Positions 46,607-59,706 of a DNA stretch of 64,000 bases are shown piece by piece (the first letter of the stretch is position 1; every line of letters begins with the position of its first letter). Source of the stretch: Budorcas taxicolor (taxonomy: Eukaryota; Chordata; Mammalia; Artiodactyla; Bovidae). Made by a program: the position numbers and the translations under genes. The notes under the pieces are model-generated. The model saw nothing but the letters and a program-made list of their open reading frames with translations. It had not been told where the DNA came from and searched no databases. The DNA is taken from the NCBI RefSeq assembly GCF_023091745.1, contig NW_026291482.1, positions 806,001 through 870,000 of the forward strand, in the 5' to 3' direction.

Positions 46607-49600
46607 TTGAGATGCGACGGGAACGCCGGGAACTCTTTCCCGACGAAGCAGGGAAAGGATCCCTCATGTCGAGCTACGAGGCGCAAACGGGGCTCCTCTG
46701 GATGTGGGCGGGACCCTCGTGTTTCCTCTCGAGTGGAGACGGGTATGTCGGGGAACTTCTTGATTTGCACCAAGGGTGTGAAGGACCCTTTCGAAGTTCC
46801 AGAGGTGAGGTGTGATCAGCCTCGAGACGCCTCAGCGGAAATGGGCCTCATCTCGCCTGGAGGGGAGAACCTCCTGGATTTTCTCGAGTTGCGGCAGGTC
46901 TTCTCGAGTTACGACGGGGACCTCAGGGACCCGCTCTGGTGGCCTCAGGAAAGGCCAGTCCACGTGCGAGTTGCTAGGGGCCATCTCGGGATTCCTCTCC
47001 CGTCCAAGCCCGGGCCTAAGACCTTGTGTGGAGTCGGGGCCGAAATCTGAGGATTCCTCTCCAGTGTTGCCATGGATCTTGAGGTGCTTCTGAGTCTCCC
47101 CATGGGAGTCAGGCCTCGTCTCGAGTGCGGGCATGCCCGTGTGCTTACCTCCCCAGCTGCAGCAATAGTGTCACGCTTCCTGTCACGTGGATCAAGGATC
47201 TGTGGCTTTCCCTCGAGGCTGTCCCTCGAGGCTTTCCCACGAGGCTTTCCCACAGGGCTGTGTCACCTGCCACCTTGGTGTGAGTCGATCCTCGGCGTGA
47301 AATACGAGCCAGTGAAGGGAAAAGAGGTTCCTCTGGAATGGACTGAGACATCTGGGGGACTCTTGGATTGGTGGCACGACCCTGGAGTTCCTCTCGCCGT
47401 GCCTGTTGAGAGGGCCTCCTCTTGAGATGCGATGGGAACGCCGGGAACTCTTTCCCGAGCAAGCAGGGAAAGGATCCCTCATCTCGAGCTACGAGGCGGA
47501 AACGGGGCTCCTCTGGATGTGGGCGGGACCGTCGTGTTTCCTCTCGAGTGGAGACGGGTATGTCGGGGAACTTCTTGATTTGCACCAAGGGTGTGAAGGA
47601 CCCTTTCGAAGTTCCAGAGGTGAGGTGTGATCCGCCTCGAGACGCCTCAGCGGAAATGGGCCTCATCTCGCCTGGAGGGGAGAACCTCCTGGATTTTCTC
47701 GAGTTGCGGCAGGTCTTCTCGAGTTACGAAGGGGACCTCAGGGACCCGCTCTGGTCGCCTCAGGACAGGCCAGTCCACATGCGAGCTGCTAGGGGACCTC
47801 TCGTGATTCCTCTCCCATCCATGCCACGGCGTCAGTCCTTGTGTGGATTCGGGGCCGGAATCTGAGGATTCCTCTCCAGTGTTGCCATGGATCCTGGGGT
47901 GCTTCTGAGTCTCCCCAGGGGAGTCAGGCCTCGTCTCGAGTGGGGGCATGCACGTGCGCTTTCCTCCCGAGCTGCAGCAGTCGTGTCACGCTTCCTGTCA
48001 CGTGGATCAGGGGATCTGTGGTTTCCCTCGAGGCTTTCCCTCGAGGCTTTCCCACGAGGCTTTCCCACAGGGCTGTGCCACGTGCCACCTTGGTGGGAGT
48101 CGATCCTCGGCGTGAAAGACGAGCCGGTGAAGGGAAAAGAGTTTCCTCTGGAATGGACTGAGACATCTGGGGGACTCTTGGAATGGTGGCACGACCCTGG
48201 AGTTGCTCTCGCCGTTCCTGTTGAGAGGGCCTCCTCTTGAGATGCGACGGGAACGCCGGGAACTCTTTCGCGATGAAGCAGGAAAAGGATCCCTCATCTC
48301 GAGCTACCAGGCGGAAACGGGGCTCCTCTGGATGTGGGTGGGACCGTCGTGTTTCCTCTCGAGTGGAGACGGGTATGTCGGGGAACATCTTGCTTTGCAC
48401 CAAGGGTGTGAAGGACCCTTTCGAAGTTCCAGAGGTGAGGTGTGATCCGCCTCGAGACGCCTCAGCGGAAATGGGCCTCATCTCGCCTGGAGGGGAGAAC
48501 CTCCTGGATTTTCTCGGGTTGCGGCAGGTCTTCTCGAGTTACGATGGGGACCTCAGGGACCCGCTCTGGTGGCCTCAGGAAAGGCCAGTCCGCGTGCGAG
48601 TTGCTAGGGGCCATCGCGGGATTCCTCTCCCGTCCATGCCCAGGCCTAAGACCTTGTGTGGAGACGGGGCCGAAATCTGAGGATTCCTCTCCAGTGTTGC
48701 CATGGATCTTGAGGTGCTTCTCAGTCTCCCCAGGGGAGTCAGGCCTCGTCTCGAGTGGGGGCATGCCCGTGTGCTTACCTCCCCAGCTGCAGCAGTAGTG
48801 TCACGCTTCCTGTCACGTTAATCAAGGGATCTGTGGCTTTCCCTCGAAGCTGTCCCTCGAGGCTGTCCCTCGGGGCTTTCCCACGAGGCTTTCCCACAGG
48901 GCTGTGCCACGTGCCACATTGGTGTGAGTCGATCCTCGGCGTGAAAGACAAGCCAGTGACTGGAAAAGAGGTTCCTCTGGAATGGACTGAGACATCTGGG
49001 GGACTCTTGGATTGGTGGCACGACCCTGGAGTTCCTTTCGCCCTTCCTGTTGAGAGGGCCTCCTCTTGAGTTGCGACGGGAACACCGGGAACTCTTTCCC
49101 GAGCAAGCAGGGAAAGGATCCCTCATCTCGAGCTCCGAGGCGGAAATGGGGCTCCTCTGGATGTGGGCGGGACCCTCGTGTTTCCTCTCGAGTGGAGACG
49201 GGTATGTCGGGGAACTTCTTGATTTGCACCAAGGGTGTGAAGGACCCTTTCGAAGTTCAAGAGGTGAGGTGTGATCAGGCTCGAGACGCCTCAGCGGAAA
49301 TGGGCCTCATCTCGCCTGGAGGGGAGAACCTCCTGGATTTTCTCGAGTTGCGGCAGGTCTTCTCGACTTACAACGGGGACCTCAGGGACCCGCTCTGGTG
49401 GCCTCAGGAAAGGCCAGTGCCCATGCGAGCTGCTAGGGGACCTCTCGGGATTCCTCTCCCGTCCATGCCGCGGCCTCAGTCCTTGTGTGGAGTCAGGGCC
49501 GGAACCTGAGGATTCCTCTCCAGTGTTGCCATGGATCTTGGGGTGCTTCTAAGTCTCCCCAGGGGAGTCAGGCCTCGTCTCGTGTGGGGGCATGCACGTG

Positions 49601-49881
49601 CGCTTTCCTCCCGAGTTGCAGCAGTAGTGTCACGCTTCCTGTCACGTGGATCAAGGGATCTGTGGCTTTCCCTCGAGGCTGTCCCTCGAGGCTTTGCCAC
49701 GAGGCTTTCACACAGGGCTGTGCCACGTGCCACCTTGGTGGGAGTCTATCCTCGGCGTGAAAGACGAGCCGGTGAATTGAAAAGAGGTTCCACTGGAATG
49801 GACTGAGACATCTGGGGGACTCTTGGAATGGTGGCACGATCCTGGAGTTCATCTCGCCGTTCCTGTTCAGAGGGAATCCTC
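46607..49881. repeat. Higher-order repeat copy 10 (A-B-C-D), rich in private changes
   Basis: Monomers start at 46607, 47422, 48237 and 49066. B has three private substitutions within 28 bp (T at 47804, A at 47817, G at 47831). D has three more (T at 49147, G at 49279, T at 49747). This is clearly more than in neighbouring copies. Confidence 0.9.
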
Positions 49882-52800
49882 TTGAGATGCGACGGGAACG
49901 CCGGGAACTCTTTCCCGACGAAGCAGGGAAAGGATCCCTCATGTCGAGCTACGAGGCGCAAACGGGGCTCCTCTGGATGTGGGCGGGACCCTCGTGTTTC
50001 CTCTCGAGTGGAGACGGGTATGTCGGGGAACTTCTTGATTTGCACCAAGGGTGTGAAGGACCCTTTCGAAGTTCCAGAGGTGAGGTGTGATCAGCCTCGA
50101 GACGCCTCAGCGGAAATGGGCCTCATCTCGCCTGGAGGGGAGAACCTCCTGGATTTTCTCGAGTTGCGGCAGGTCTTCTCGAGTTACGACGGGGACCTCA
50201 GGGACCCGCTCTGGTGGCCTCAGGAAAGGCCAGTCCACGTGCGAGTTGCTAGGGGCCATCTCGGGATTCCTCTCCCGTCCAAGCCCGGGCCTAAGACCTT
50301 GTGTGGAGTCGGGGCCGAAATCTGAGGATTCCTCTCCAGTGTTGCCATGGATCTTGAGGTGCTTCTGAGTCTCCCCATGGGAGTCAGGCCTCGTCTCGAG
50401 TGCGGGCATGCCCGTGTGCTTACCTCCCCAGCTGCAGCAATAGTGTCACGCTTCCTGTCACGTGGATCAAGGATCTGTGGCTTTCCCTCGAGGCTGTCCC
50501 TCGAGGCTTTCCCACGAGGCTTTCCCACAGGGCTGTGTCACCTGCCACCTTGGTGTGAGTCGATCCTCGGCGTGAAATACGAGCCAGTGAAGGGAAAAGA
50601 GGTTCCTCTGGAATGGACTGAGACATCTGGGGGACTCTTGGATTGGTGGCACGACCCTGGAGTTCCTCTCGCCGTGCCTGTTGAGAGGGCCTCCTCTTGA
50701 GATGCGATGGGAACGCCGGGAACTCTTTCCCGAGCAAGCAGGGAAAGGATCCCTCATCTCGAGCTACGAGGCGGAAACGGGGCTCCTCTGGATGTGGGCG
50801 GGACCGTCGTGTTTCCTCTCGAGTGGAGACGGGTATGTCGGGGAACTTCTTGATTTGCACCAAGGGTGTGAAGGACCCTTTCGAAGTTCCAGAGGTGAGG
50901 TGTGATCCGCCTCGAGACGCCTCAGCGGAAATGGGCCTCATCTCGCCTGGAGGGGAGAACCTCCTGGATTTTCTCGAGTTGCGGCAGGTCTTCTCGAGTT
51001 ACGAAGGGGACCTCAGGGACCCGCTCTGGTCGCCTCAGGACAGGCCAGTCCACATGCGAGCTGCTAGGGGACCTCTCGGGATTCCTCTCCCGTCCATGCC
51101 ACGGCCTCAGTCCTTGTGTGGATTCGGGGCCGGAATCTGAGGATTCCTCTCCAGTGTTGCCATGGATCCTGGGGTGCTTCTGAGTCTCCCCAGGGGAGTC
51201 AGGCCTCGTCTCGAGTGGGGGCATGCACGTGCGCTTTCCTCCCGAGCTGCAGCAGTCGTGTCACGCTTCCTGTCACGTGGATCAGGGGATCTGTGGTTTC
51301 CCTCGAGGCTTTCCCTCGAGGCTTTCCCACGAGGCTTTCCCACAGGGCTGTGCCACGTGCCACCTTGGTGGGAGTCGATCCTCGGCGTGAAAGACGAGCC
51401 GGTGAAGGGAAAAGAGTTTCCTCTGGAATGGACTGAGACATCTGGGGGACTCTTGGAATGGTGGCACGACCCTGGAGTTGCTCTCGCCGTTCCTGTTGAG
51501 AGGGCCTCCTCTTGAGATGCGACGGGAACGCCGGGAACTCTTTCGCGATGAAGCAGGAAAAGGATCCCTCATCTCGAGCTACCAGGCGGAAACGGGGCTC
51601 CTCTGGATGTGGGTGGGACCGTCGTGTTTCCTCTCGAGTGGAGACGGGTATGTCGGGGAACATCTTGCTTTGCACCAAGGGTGTGAAGGACCCTTTCGAA
51701 GTTCCAGAGGTGAGGTGTGATCCGCCTCGAGACGCCTCAGCGGAAATGGGCCTCATCTCGCCTGGAGGGGAGAACCTCCTGGATTTTCTCGGGTTGCGGC
51801 AGGTCTTCTCGAGTTACGATGGGGACCTCAGGGACCCGCTCTGGTGGCCTCAGGAAAGGCCAGTCCGCGTGCGAGTTGCTAGGGGCCATCGCGGGATTCC
51901 TCTCCCGTCCATGCCCAGGCCTAAGACCTTGTGTGGAGACGGGGCCGAAATCTGAGGATTCCTCTCCAGTGTTGCCATGGATCTTGAGGTGCTTCTCAGT
52001 CTCCCCAGGGGAGTCAGGCCTCGTCTCGAGTGGGGGCATGCCCGTGTGCTTACCTCCCCAGCTGCAGCAGTAGTGTCACGCTTCCTGTCACGTTAATCAA
52101 GGGATCTGTGGCTTTCCCTCGAAGCTGTCCCTCGAGGCTGTCCCTCGGGGCTTTCCCACGAGGCTTTCCCACAGGGCTGTGCCACGTGCCACATTGGTGT
52201 GAGTCGATCCTCGGCGTGAAAGACAAGCCAGTGACTGGAAAAGAGGTTCCTCTGGAATGGACTGAGACATCTGGGGGACTCTTGGATTGGTGGCACGACC
52301 CTGGAGTTCCTTTCGCCCTTCCTGTTGAGAGGGCCTCCTCTTGAGTTGCGACGGGAACACCGGGAACTCTTTCCCGAGCAAGCAGGGAAAGGATCCCTCA
52401 TCTCGAGCTCCGAGGCGGAAACGGGGCTCCTCTGGATGTGGGCGGGACCCTCGTGTTTCCTCTCGAGTGGAGACGGGTATGTCGGGGAACTTCTTGATTT
52501 GCACCAAGGGTGTGAAGGACCCTTTCGAAGTTCAAGAGGTGAGGTGTGATCAGCCTCGAGACGCCTCAGCGGAAATGGGCCTCATCTCGCCTGGAGGGGA
52601 GAACCTCCTGGATTTTCTCGAGTTGCGGCAGGTCTTCTCGACTTACAACGGGGACCTCAGGGACCCGCTCTGGTGGCCTCAGGAAAGGCCAGTGCCCATG
52701 CGAGCTGCTAGGGGACCTCTCGGGATTCCTCTCCCGTCCATGCCGCGGCCTCAGTCCTTGTGTGGAGTCAGGGCCGGAACCTGAGGATTCCTCTCCAGTG

Positions 52801-53156
52801 TTGCCATGGATCTTGGGGTGCTTCTAAGTCTCCCCAGGGGAGTCAGGCCTCGTCTCGTGTGGGGGCATGCACGTGCGCTTTCCTCCCGAGTTGCAGCAGT
52901 AGTGTCACGCTTCCTGTCACGTGGATCAAGGGATCTGTGGCTTTCCCTCGAGGCTGTCCCTCGAGGCTTTGCCACGAGGCTTTCACACAGGGCTGTGCCA
53001 CGTGCCACCTTGGTGGGAGTCGATCCTCGGCGTGAAAGACGAGCCGGTGAATTGAAAAGAGGTTCCACTGGAATGGACTGAGACATCTGGGGGACTCTTG
53101 GAATGGTGGCACGATCCTGGAGTTCATCTCGCCGTTCCTGTTCAGAGGGAATCCTC
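49882..53156. repeat. Higher-order repeat copy 11 (A-B-C-D)
   Basis: Monomers start at 49882, 50697, 51512 and 52341. I noticed no private change, so this copy is a fair consensus representative. Confidence 0.9.
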
Positions 53157-56100
53157 TTGAGATGCGACGGGAACGCCGGGAACTCTTTCCCGACGAAGCA
53201 GGGAAAGGATCCCTCATGTCGAGCTACGAGGCGCAAACGGGGCTCCTCTGGATGTGGGCGGGACCCTCGTGTTTCCTCTCGAGTGGAGACGGGTATGTCG
53301 GGGAACTTCTTGATTTGCACCAAGGGTGTGAAGGACCCTTTCGGAGTTCCAGAGGTGAGGTGTGATCAGCCTCGAGACGCCTCAGCGGAAATGGGCCTCA
53401 TCTCGCCTGGAGGGGAGAACCTCCTGGATTTTCTCGAGTTGCGGCAGGTCTTCTCGAGTTACGACGGGGACCTCAGGGACCCGCTCTGGTGGCCTCAGGA
53501 AAGGCCAGTCCACGTGCGAGTTGCTAGGGGCCATCTCAGGATTCCTCTCCCGTCCAAGCCCGGGCCTAAGACCTTGTGTGGAGTCGGGGCCGAAATCTGA
53601 GGATTCCTCTCCAGTGTTGCCATGGATCTTGAGGTGCTTCTGAGTCTCCCCATGGGAGTCAGGCCTCGTCTCGAGTGCGGGCATGCCCGTGTGCTTACCT
53701 CCCCAGCTGCAGCAATAGTGTCACGCTTCCTGTCACGTGGATCAAGGATCTGTGGCTTTCCCTCGAGGCTGTCCCTCGAGGCTTTCCCACGAGGCTTTCC
53801 CACAGGGCTGTGTCACCTGCCACCTTGGTGTGAGTCGATCCTCGGCGTGAAATACGAGCCAGTGAAGGGAAAAGAGGTTCCTCTGGAATGGACTGAGACA
53901 TCTGGGGGACTCTTGGATTGGTGGCACGACCCTGGAGTTCCTCTCGCCGTGCCTGTTGAGAGGGCCTCCTCTTGAGATGCGATGGGAACGCCGGGAACTC
54001 TTTCCCGAGCAAGCAGGGAAAGGATCCCTCATCTCGAGCTCCGAGGCGGAAACGGGGCTCCTCTGGATGTGGGCGGGACCCTCGTGTTTCCTCTCGAGTG
54101 GAGACGGGTATGTCGGGGAACTTCTTGATTTGCACCAAGGGTGTGAAGGACCCTTTCGAAGTTCCAGAGGTGAGGTGTGATCCGCCTCGAGACGCCTCAG
54201 CGGAAATGGGCCTCATCTCGCCTGGAGGGGAGAACCTCCTGGATTTTCTCGAGTTGCGGCAGGTCTTCTCGAGTTACGAAGGGGACCTCAGGGACCCGCT
54301 CTGGTCGCCTCAGGACAGGCCAGTCCACATGCGAGCTGCTAGGGGACCTCTCGGGATTCCTCTCCCGTCCATGCCACGGCCTCAGTCCTTGTGTGGATTC
54401 GGGGCCGGAATCTGAGGATTCCTCTCCAGTGTTGCCATGGATCCTGGGGTGCTTCTGAGTCTCCCCAGGGGAGTCAGGCCTCGTCTCGAGTGGGGGCATG
54501 CACGTGCGCTTTCCTCCCGAGCTGCAGCAGTCGTGTCACGCTTCCTGTCACGTGGATCAGGGGATCTGTGGTTTCCCTCGAGGCTTTCCCTCGAGGCTTT
54601 CCCACGAGGCTTTCCCACAGGGCTGTGCCACGTGCCACCTTGGTGGGAGTCGATCCTCGGCGTGAAAGACGAGCCGGTGAAGGGAAAAGAGTTTCCTCTG
54701 GAATGGACTGAGACATCTGGGGGACTCTTGGAATGGTGGCACGACCCTGGAGTTGCTCTCGCCGTTCCTGTTGAGAGGGCCTCCTCTTGAGATGCGACGG
54801 GAACGCCGGGAACTCTTTCGCGATGAAGCAGGAAAAGGATCCCTCATCTCGAGCTACCAGGCGGAAACGGGGCTCCTCTGGATGTGGGTGGGACCGTCGT
54901 GTTTCCTCTCGAGTGGAGACGGGTATGTCGGGGAACATCTTGCTTTGCACCAAGGGTGTGAAGGACCCTTTCGAAGTTCCAGAGGTGAGGTGTGATCAGC
55001 CTCGAGACGCCTCAGCGGAAATGGGCCTCATCTCGCCTGGAGGGGAGAACCTCCTGGATTTTCTCGGGTTGCGGCAGGTCTTCTCGAGTTACGATGGGGA
55101 CCTCAGGGACCCGCTCTGGTGGCCTCAGGAAAGGCCAGTCCGCGTGCGAGTTGCTAGGGGCCATCGCGGGATTCCTCTCCCGTCCATGCCCAGGCCTAAG
55201 ACCTTGTGTGGAGACGGGGCCGAAATCTGAGGATTCCTCTCCAGTGTTGCCATGGATCTTGAGGTGCTTCTCAGTCTCCCCAGGGGAGTCAGGCCTCGTC
55301 TCGAGTGGGGGCATGCCCGTGTGCTTACCTCCCCAGCTGCAGCAGTAGTGTCACGCTTCCTGTCACGTTAATCAAGGGATCTGTGGCTTTCCCTCGAAGC
55401 TGTCCCTCGAGGCTGTCCCTCGGGGCTTTCCCACGAGGCTTTCCCACAGGGCTGTGACACGTGCCACATTGGTGTGAGTCGATCCTCGGCGTGAAAGACA
55501 AGCCAGTGACTGGAAAAGAGGTTCCTCTGGAATGGACTGAGACATCTGGGGGACTCTTGGATTGGTGGCACGACCCTGGAGTTCCTTTCGCCCTTCCTGT
55601 TGAGAGGGCCTCCTCTTGAGTTGCGACGGGAACACCGGGAACTCTTTCCCGAGCAAGCAGGGAAAGGATCCCTCATCTCGAGCTCCGAGGCGGAAACGGG
55701 GCTCCTCTGGATGTGGGCGGGACCCTCGTGTTTCCTCTCGAGTGGAGACGGGTATGTCGGGGAACTTCTTGATTTGCACCAAGGGTGTGAAGGACCCTTT
55801 CGAAGTTCAAGAGGTGAGGTGTGATCAGCCTCGAGACGCCTCAGCGGAAATGGGCCTCATCTCGCCTGGAGGGGAGAACCTCCTGGATTTTCTCGAGTTG
55901 CGGCAGGTCTTCTCGACTTACAACGGGGACCTCAGGGACCCGCTCTGGTGGCCTCAGGAAAGGCCAGTGCCCATGCGAGCTGCAAGGGGACCTCTCGGGA
56001 TTCCTCTCCCGTCCATGCCGCGGCCTCAGTCCTTGTGTGGAGTCAGGGCCGGAACCTGAGGATTCCTCTCCAGTGTTGCCATGGATCTTGGGGTGCTTCT

Positions 56101-56431
56101 AAGTCTCCCCAGGGGAGTCAGGCCTCGTCTCGTGTGGGGGCATGCACGTGCGCTTTCCTCCCGAGTTGCAGCAGTAGTGTCACGCTTCCTGTCACGTGGA
56201 TCAAGGGATCTGTGGCTTTCCCTCGAGGCTGTCCCTCGAGGCTTTGCCACGAGGCTTTCACACAGGGCTGTGCCACGTGCCACCTTGGTGGGAGTCGATC
56301 CTCGGCGTGAAAGACGAGCCGGTGAATTGAAAAGAGGTTCCACTGGAATGGACTGAGACATCTGGGGGACTCTTGGAATGGTGGCACGATCCTGGAGTTC
56401 ATCTCGCCGTTCCTGTTCAGAGGGAATCCTC
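53157..56431. repeat. Higher-order repeat copy 12 (A-B-C-D) with conversion patches
   Basis: Monomers start at 53157, 53972, 54787 and 55616. A has G at 53344 and A at 53538. B carries a D-type patch covering 54041 (AGCTCCGAGG) and 54081 (GGGACCCTCG). C carries the A/D-type base A at 54998 (TGATCAGCC) and a private A at 55457. D has A at 55984. Confidence 0.9.
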
Positions 56432-59400
56432 TTGAGATGCGACGGGAACGCCGGGAACTCTTTCCCGACGAAGCAGGGAAAGGATCCCTCATGTCGAGCT
56501 ACGAGGCGCAAACGGGGCTCCTCTGGATGTGGGCGGGACCCTCGTGTTTCCTCTCGAGTGGAGACGGGTATGTCGGGGAACTTCTTGATTTGCACCAAGG
56601 GTGTGAAGGACCCTTTCGAAGTTCCAGAGGTGAGGTGTGATCAGCCTCGAGACGCCTCAGCGGAAATGGGCCTCATCTCGCCTGGAGGGGAGAACCTCCT
56701 GGATTTTCTCGAGTTGCGGCAGGTCTTCTCGAGTTACGACGGGGACCTCAGGGACCCGCTCTGGTGGCCTCAGGAAAGGCCAGTCCACGTGCGAGTTGCT
56801 AGGGGCCATCTCGGGATTCCTCTCCCGTCCAAGCCCGGGCCTAAGACCTTGTGTGGAGTCGGGGCCGAAATCTGAGGATTCCTCTCCAGTGTTGCCATGG
56901 ATCTTGAGGTGCTTCTGAGTCTCCCCATGGGAGTCAGGCCTCGTCTCGAGTGCGGGCATGCCCGTGTGCTTACCTCCCCAGCTGCAGCAATAGTGTCACG
57001 CTTCCTGTCACGTGGATCAAGGATCTGTGGCTTTCCCTCGAGGCTGTCCCTCGAGGCTTTCCCACGAGGCTTTCCCACAGGGCTGTGTCACCTGCCACCT
57101 TGGTGTGAGTCGATCCTCGGCGTGAAATACGAGCCAGTGAAGGGAAAAGAGGTTCCACTGGAATGGACTGAGACATCTGGGGGACTCTTGGATTGGTGGC
57201 ACGACCCTGGAGTTCCTCTCGCCGTGCCTGTTGAGAGGGCCTCCTCTTGAGATGCGATGGGAACGCCGGGAACTCTTTCCCGAGCAAGCAGGGAAAGGAT
57301 CCCTCATCTCGAGCTACGAGGCGGAAACGGGGCTCCTCTGGATGTGGGCGGGACCGTCGTGTTTCCTCTCGAGTGGAGACGGGTATGTCGGGGAACTTCT
57401 TGATTTGCACCAAGGGTGTGAAGGACCCTTTCGAAGTTCCAGAGGTGAGGTGTGATCCGCCTCGAGACGCCTCAGCGGAAATGGGCCTCATCTCGCCTGG
57501 AGGGGAGAACCTCCTGGATTTTCTCGAGTTGCGGCAGGTCTTCTCGAGTTACGAAGGGGACCTCAGGGACCCGCTCTGGTCGCCTCAGGACAGGCCAGTC
57601 CACATGCGAGCTGCTAGGGGACCTCTCGGGATTCCTCTCCCGTCCATGCCACGGCCTCAGTCCTTGTGTGGATTCGGGGCCGGAATCTGAGGATTCCTCT
57701 CCAGTGTTGCCATGGATCCTGGGGTGCTTCTGAGTCTCCCCAGGGGAGTCAGGCCTCGTCTCGAGTGGGGGCATGCACGTGCGCTTTCCTCCCGAGCTGC
57801 AGCAGTCGTGTCACGCTTCCTGTCACGTGGATCAGGGGATCTGTGGTTTCCCTCGAGGCTTTCCCTCGAGGCTTTCCCACGAGGCTTTCCCACAGGGCTG
57901 TGCCACGTGCCACCTTGGTGGGAGTCGATCCTCGGCGTGAAAGACGAGCCGGTGAAGGGAAAAGAGTTTCCTCTGGAATGGACTGAGACATCTGGGGGAC
58001 TCTTGGAATGGTGGCACGACCCTGGAGTTGCTCTCGCCGTTCCTGTTGAGAGGGCCTCCTCTTGAGATGCGACGGGAACGCCGGGAACTCTTTCGCGATG
58101 AAGCAGGAAAAGGATCCCTCATCTCGAGCTACCAGGCGGAAACGGGGCTCCTCTGGATGTGGGTGGGACCGTCGTGTTTCCTCTCGAGTGGAGACGGGTA
58201 TGTCGGGGAACATCTTGCTTTGCACCAAGGGTGTGAAGGACCCTTTCGAAGTTCCAGAGGTGAGGTGTGATCCGCCTCGAGACGCCTCAGCGGAAATGGG
58301 CCTCATCTCGCCTGGAGGGGAGAACCTCCTGGATTTTCTCGGGTTGCGGCAGGTCTTCTCGAGTTACGATGGGGACCTCAGGGACCCGCTCTGGTGGCCT
58401 CAGGAAAGGCCAGTCCGCGTGCGAGTTGCTAGGGGCCATCGCGGGATTCCTCTCCCGTCCATGCCCAGGCCTAAGACCTTGTGTGGAGACGGGGCCGAAA
58501 TCTGAGGATTCCTCTCCAGTGTTGCCATGGATCTTGAGGTGCTTCTCAGACTCCCCAGGGGAGTCAGGCCTCGTCTCGAGTGGGGGCATGCCCGTGTGCT
58601 TACCTCCCCAGCTGCAGCAGTAGTGTCACGCTTCCTGTCACGTTAATCAAGGGATCTGTGGCTTTCCCTCGAAGCTGTCCCTCGAGGCTGTCCCTCGGGG
58701 CTTTCCCACGAGGCTTTCCCACAGGGCTGTGCCACGTGCCACATTGGTGTGAGTCGATCCTCGGCGTGAAAGACAAGCCAGTGACTGGAAAAGAGGTTCC
58801 TCTGGAATGGACTGAGACATCTGGGGGACTCTTGGATTGGTGGCACGACCCTGGAGTTCCTTTCGCCCTTCCTGTTGAGAGGGCCTCCTCTTGAGTTGCG
58901 ACGGGAACACCGGGAACTCTTTCCCGAGCAAGCAGGGAAAGGATCCCTCATCTCGAGCTCCGAGGCGGAAACGGGGCTCCTCTGGATGTGGGCGGGACCC
59001 TCGTGTTTCCTCTCGAGTGGAGACGGGTATGTCGGGGAACTTCTTGATTTGCACCAAGGGTGTGAAGGACCCTTTCGAAGTTCAAGAGGTGAGGTGTGAT
59101 CAGCCTCGAGACGCCTCAGCGGAAATGGGCCTCATCTCGCCTGGAGGGGAGAACCTCCTGGATTTTCTCGAGTTGCGGCAGGTCTTCTCGACTTACAACG
59201 GGGACCTCAGGGACCCGCTCTGGTGGCCTCAGGAAAGGCCAGTGCCCATGCGAGCTGCTAGGGGACCTCTCGGGATTCCTCTCCCGTCCATGCCGCGGCC
59301 TCAGTCCTTGTGTGGAGTCAGGGCCGGAACCTGAGGATTCCTCTCCAGTGTTGCCATGGATCTTGGGGTGCTTCTAAGTCTCCCCAGGGGAGTCAGGCCT

Positions 59401-59706
59401 CGTCTCGTGTGGGGGCATGCACGTGCGCTTTCCTCCCGAGTTGCAGCAGTAGTGTCACGCTTCCTGTCACGTGGATCAAGGGATCTGTGGCTTTCCCTCG
59501 AGGCTGTCCCTCGAGGCTTTGCCACGAGGCTTTCACACAGGGCTGTGCCACGTGCCACCTTGGTGGGAGTCGATCCTCGGCGTGAAAGACGAGCCGGTGA
59601 ATTGAAAAGAGGTTCCACTGGAATGGACTGAGACATCTGGGGGACTCTTGGAATGGTGGCACGATCCTGGAGTTCATCTCGCCGTTCCTGTTCAGAGGGA
59701 ATCCTC
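56432..59706. repeat. Higher-order repeat copy 13 (A-B-C-D)
   Basis: Monomers start at 56432, 57247, 58062 and 58891. The A tail has A at 57157 (GGTTCCACTGG), the reading normal for D. C has a private A at 58550. Confidence 0.9.
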
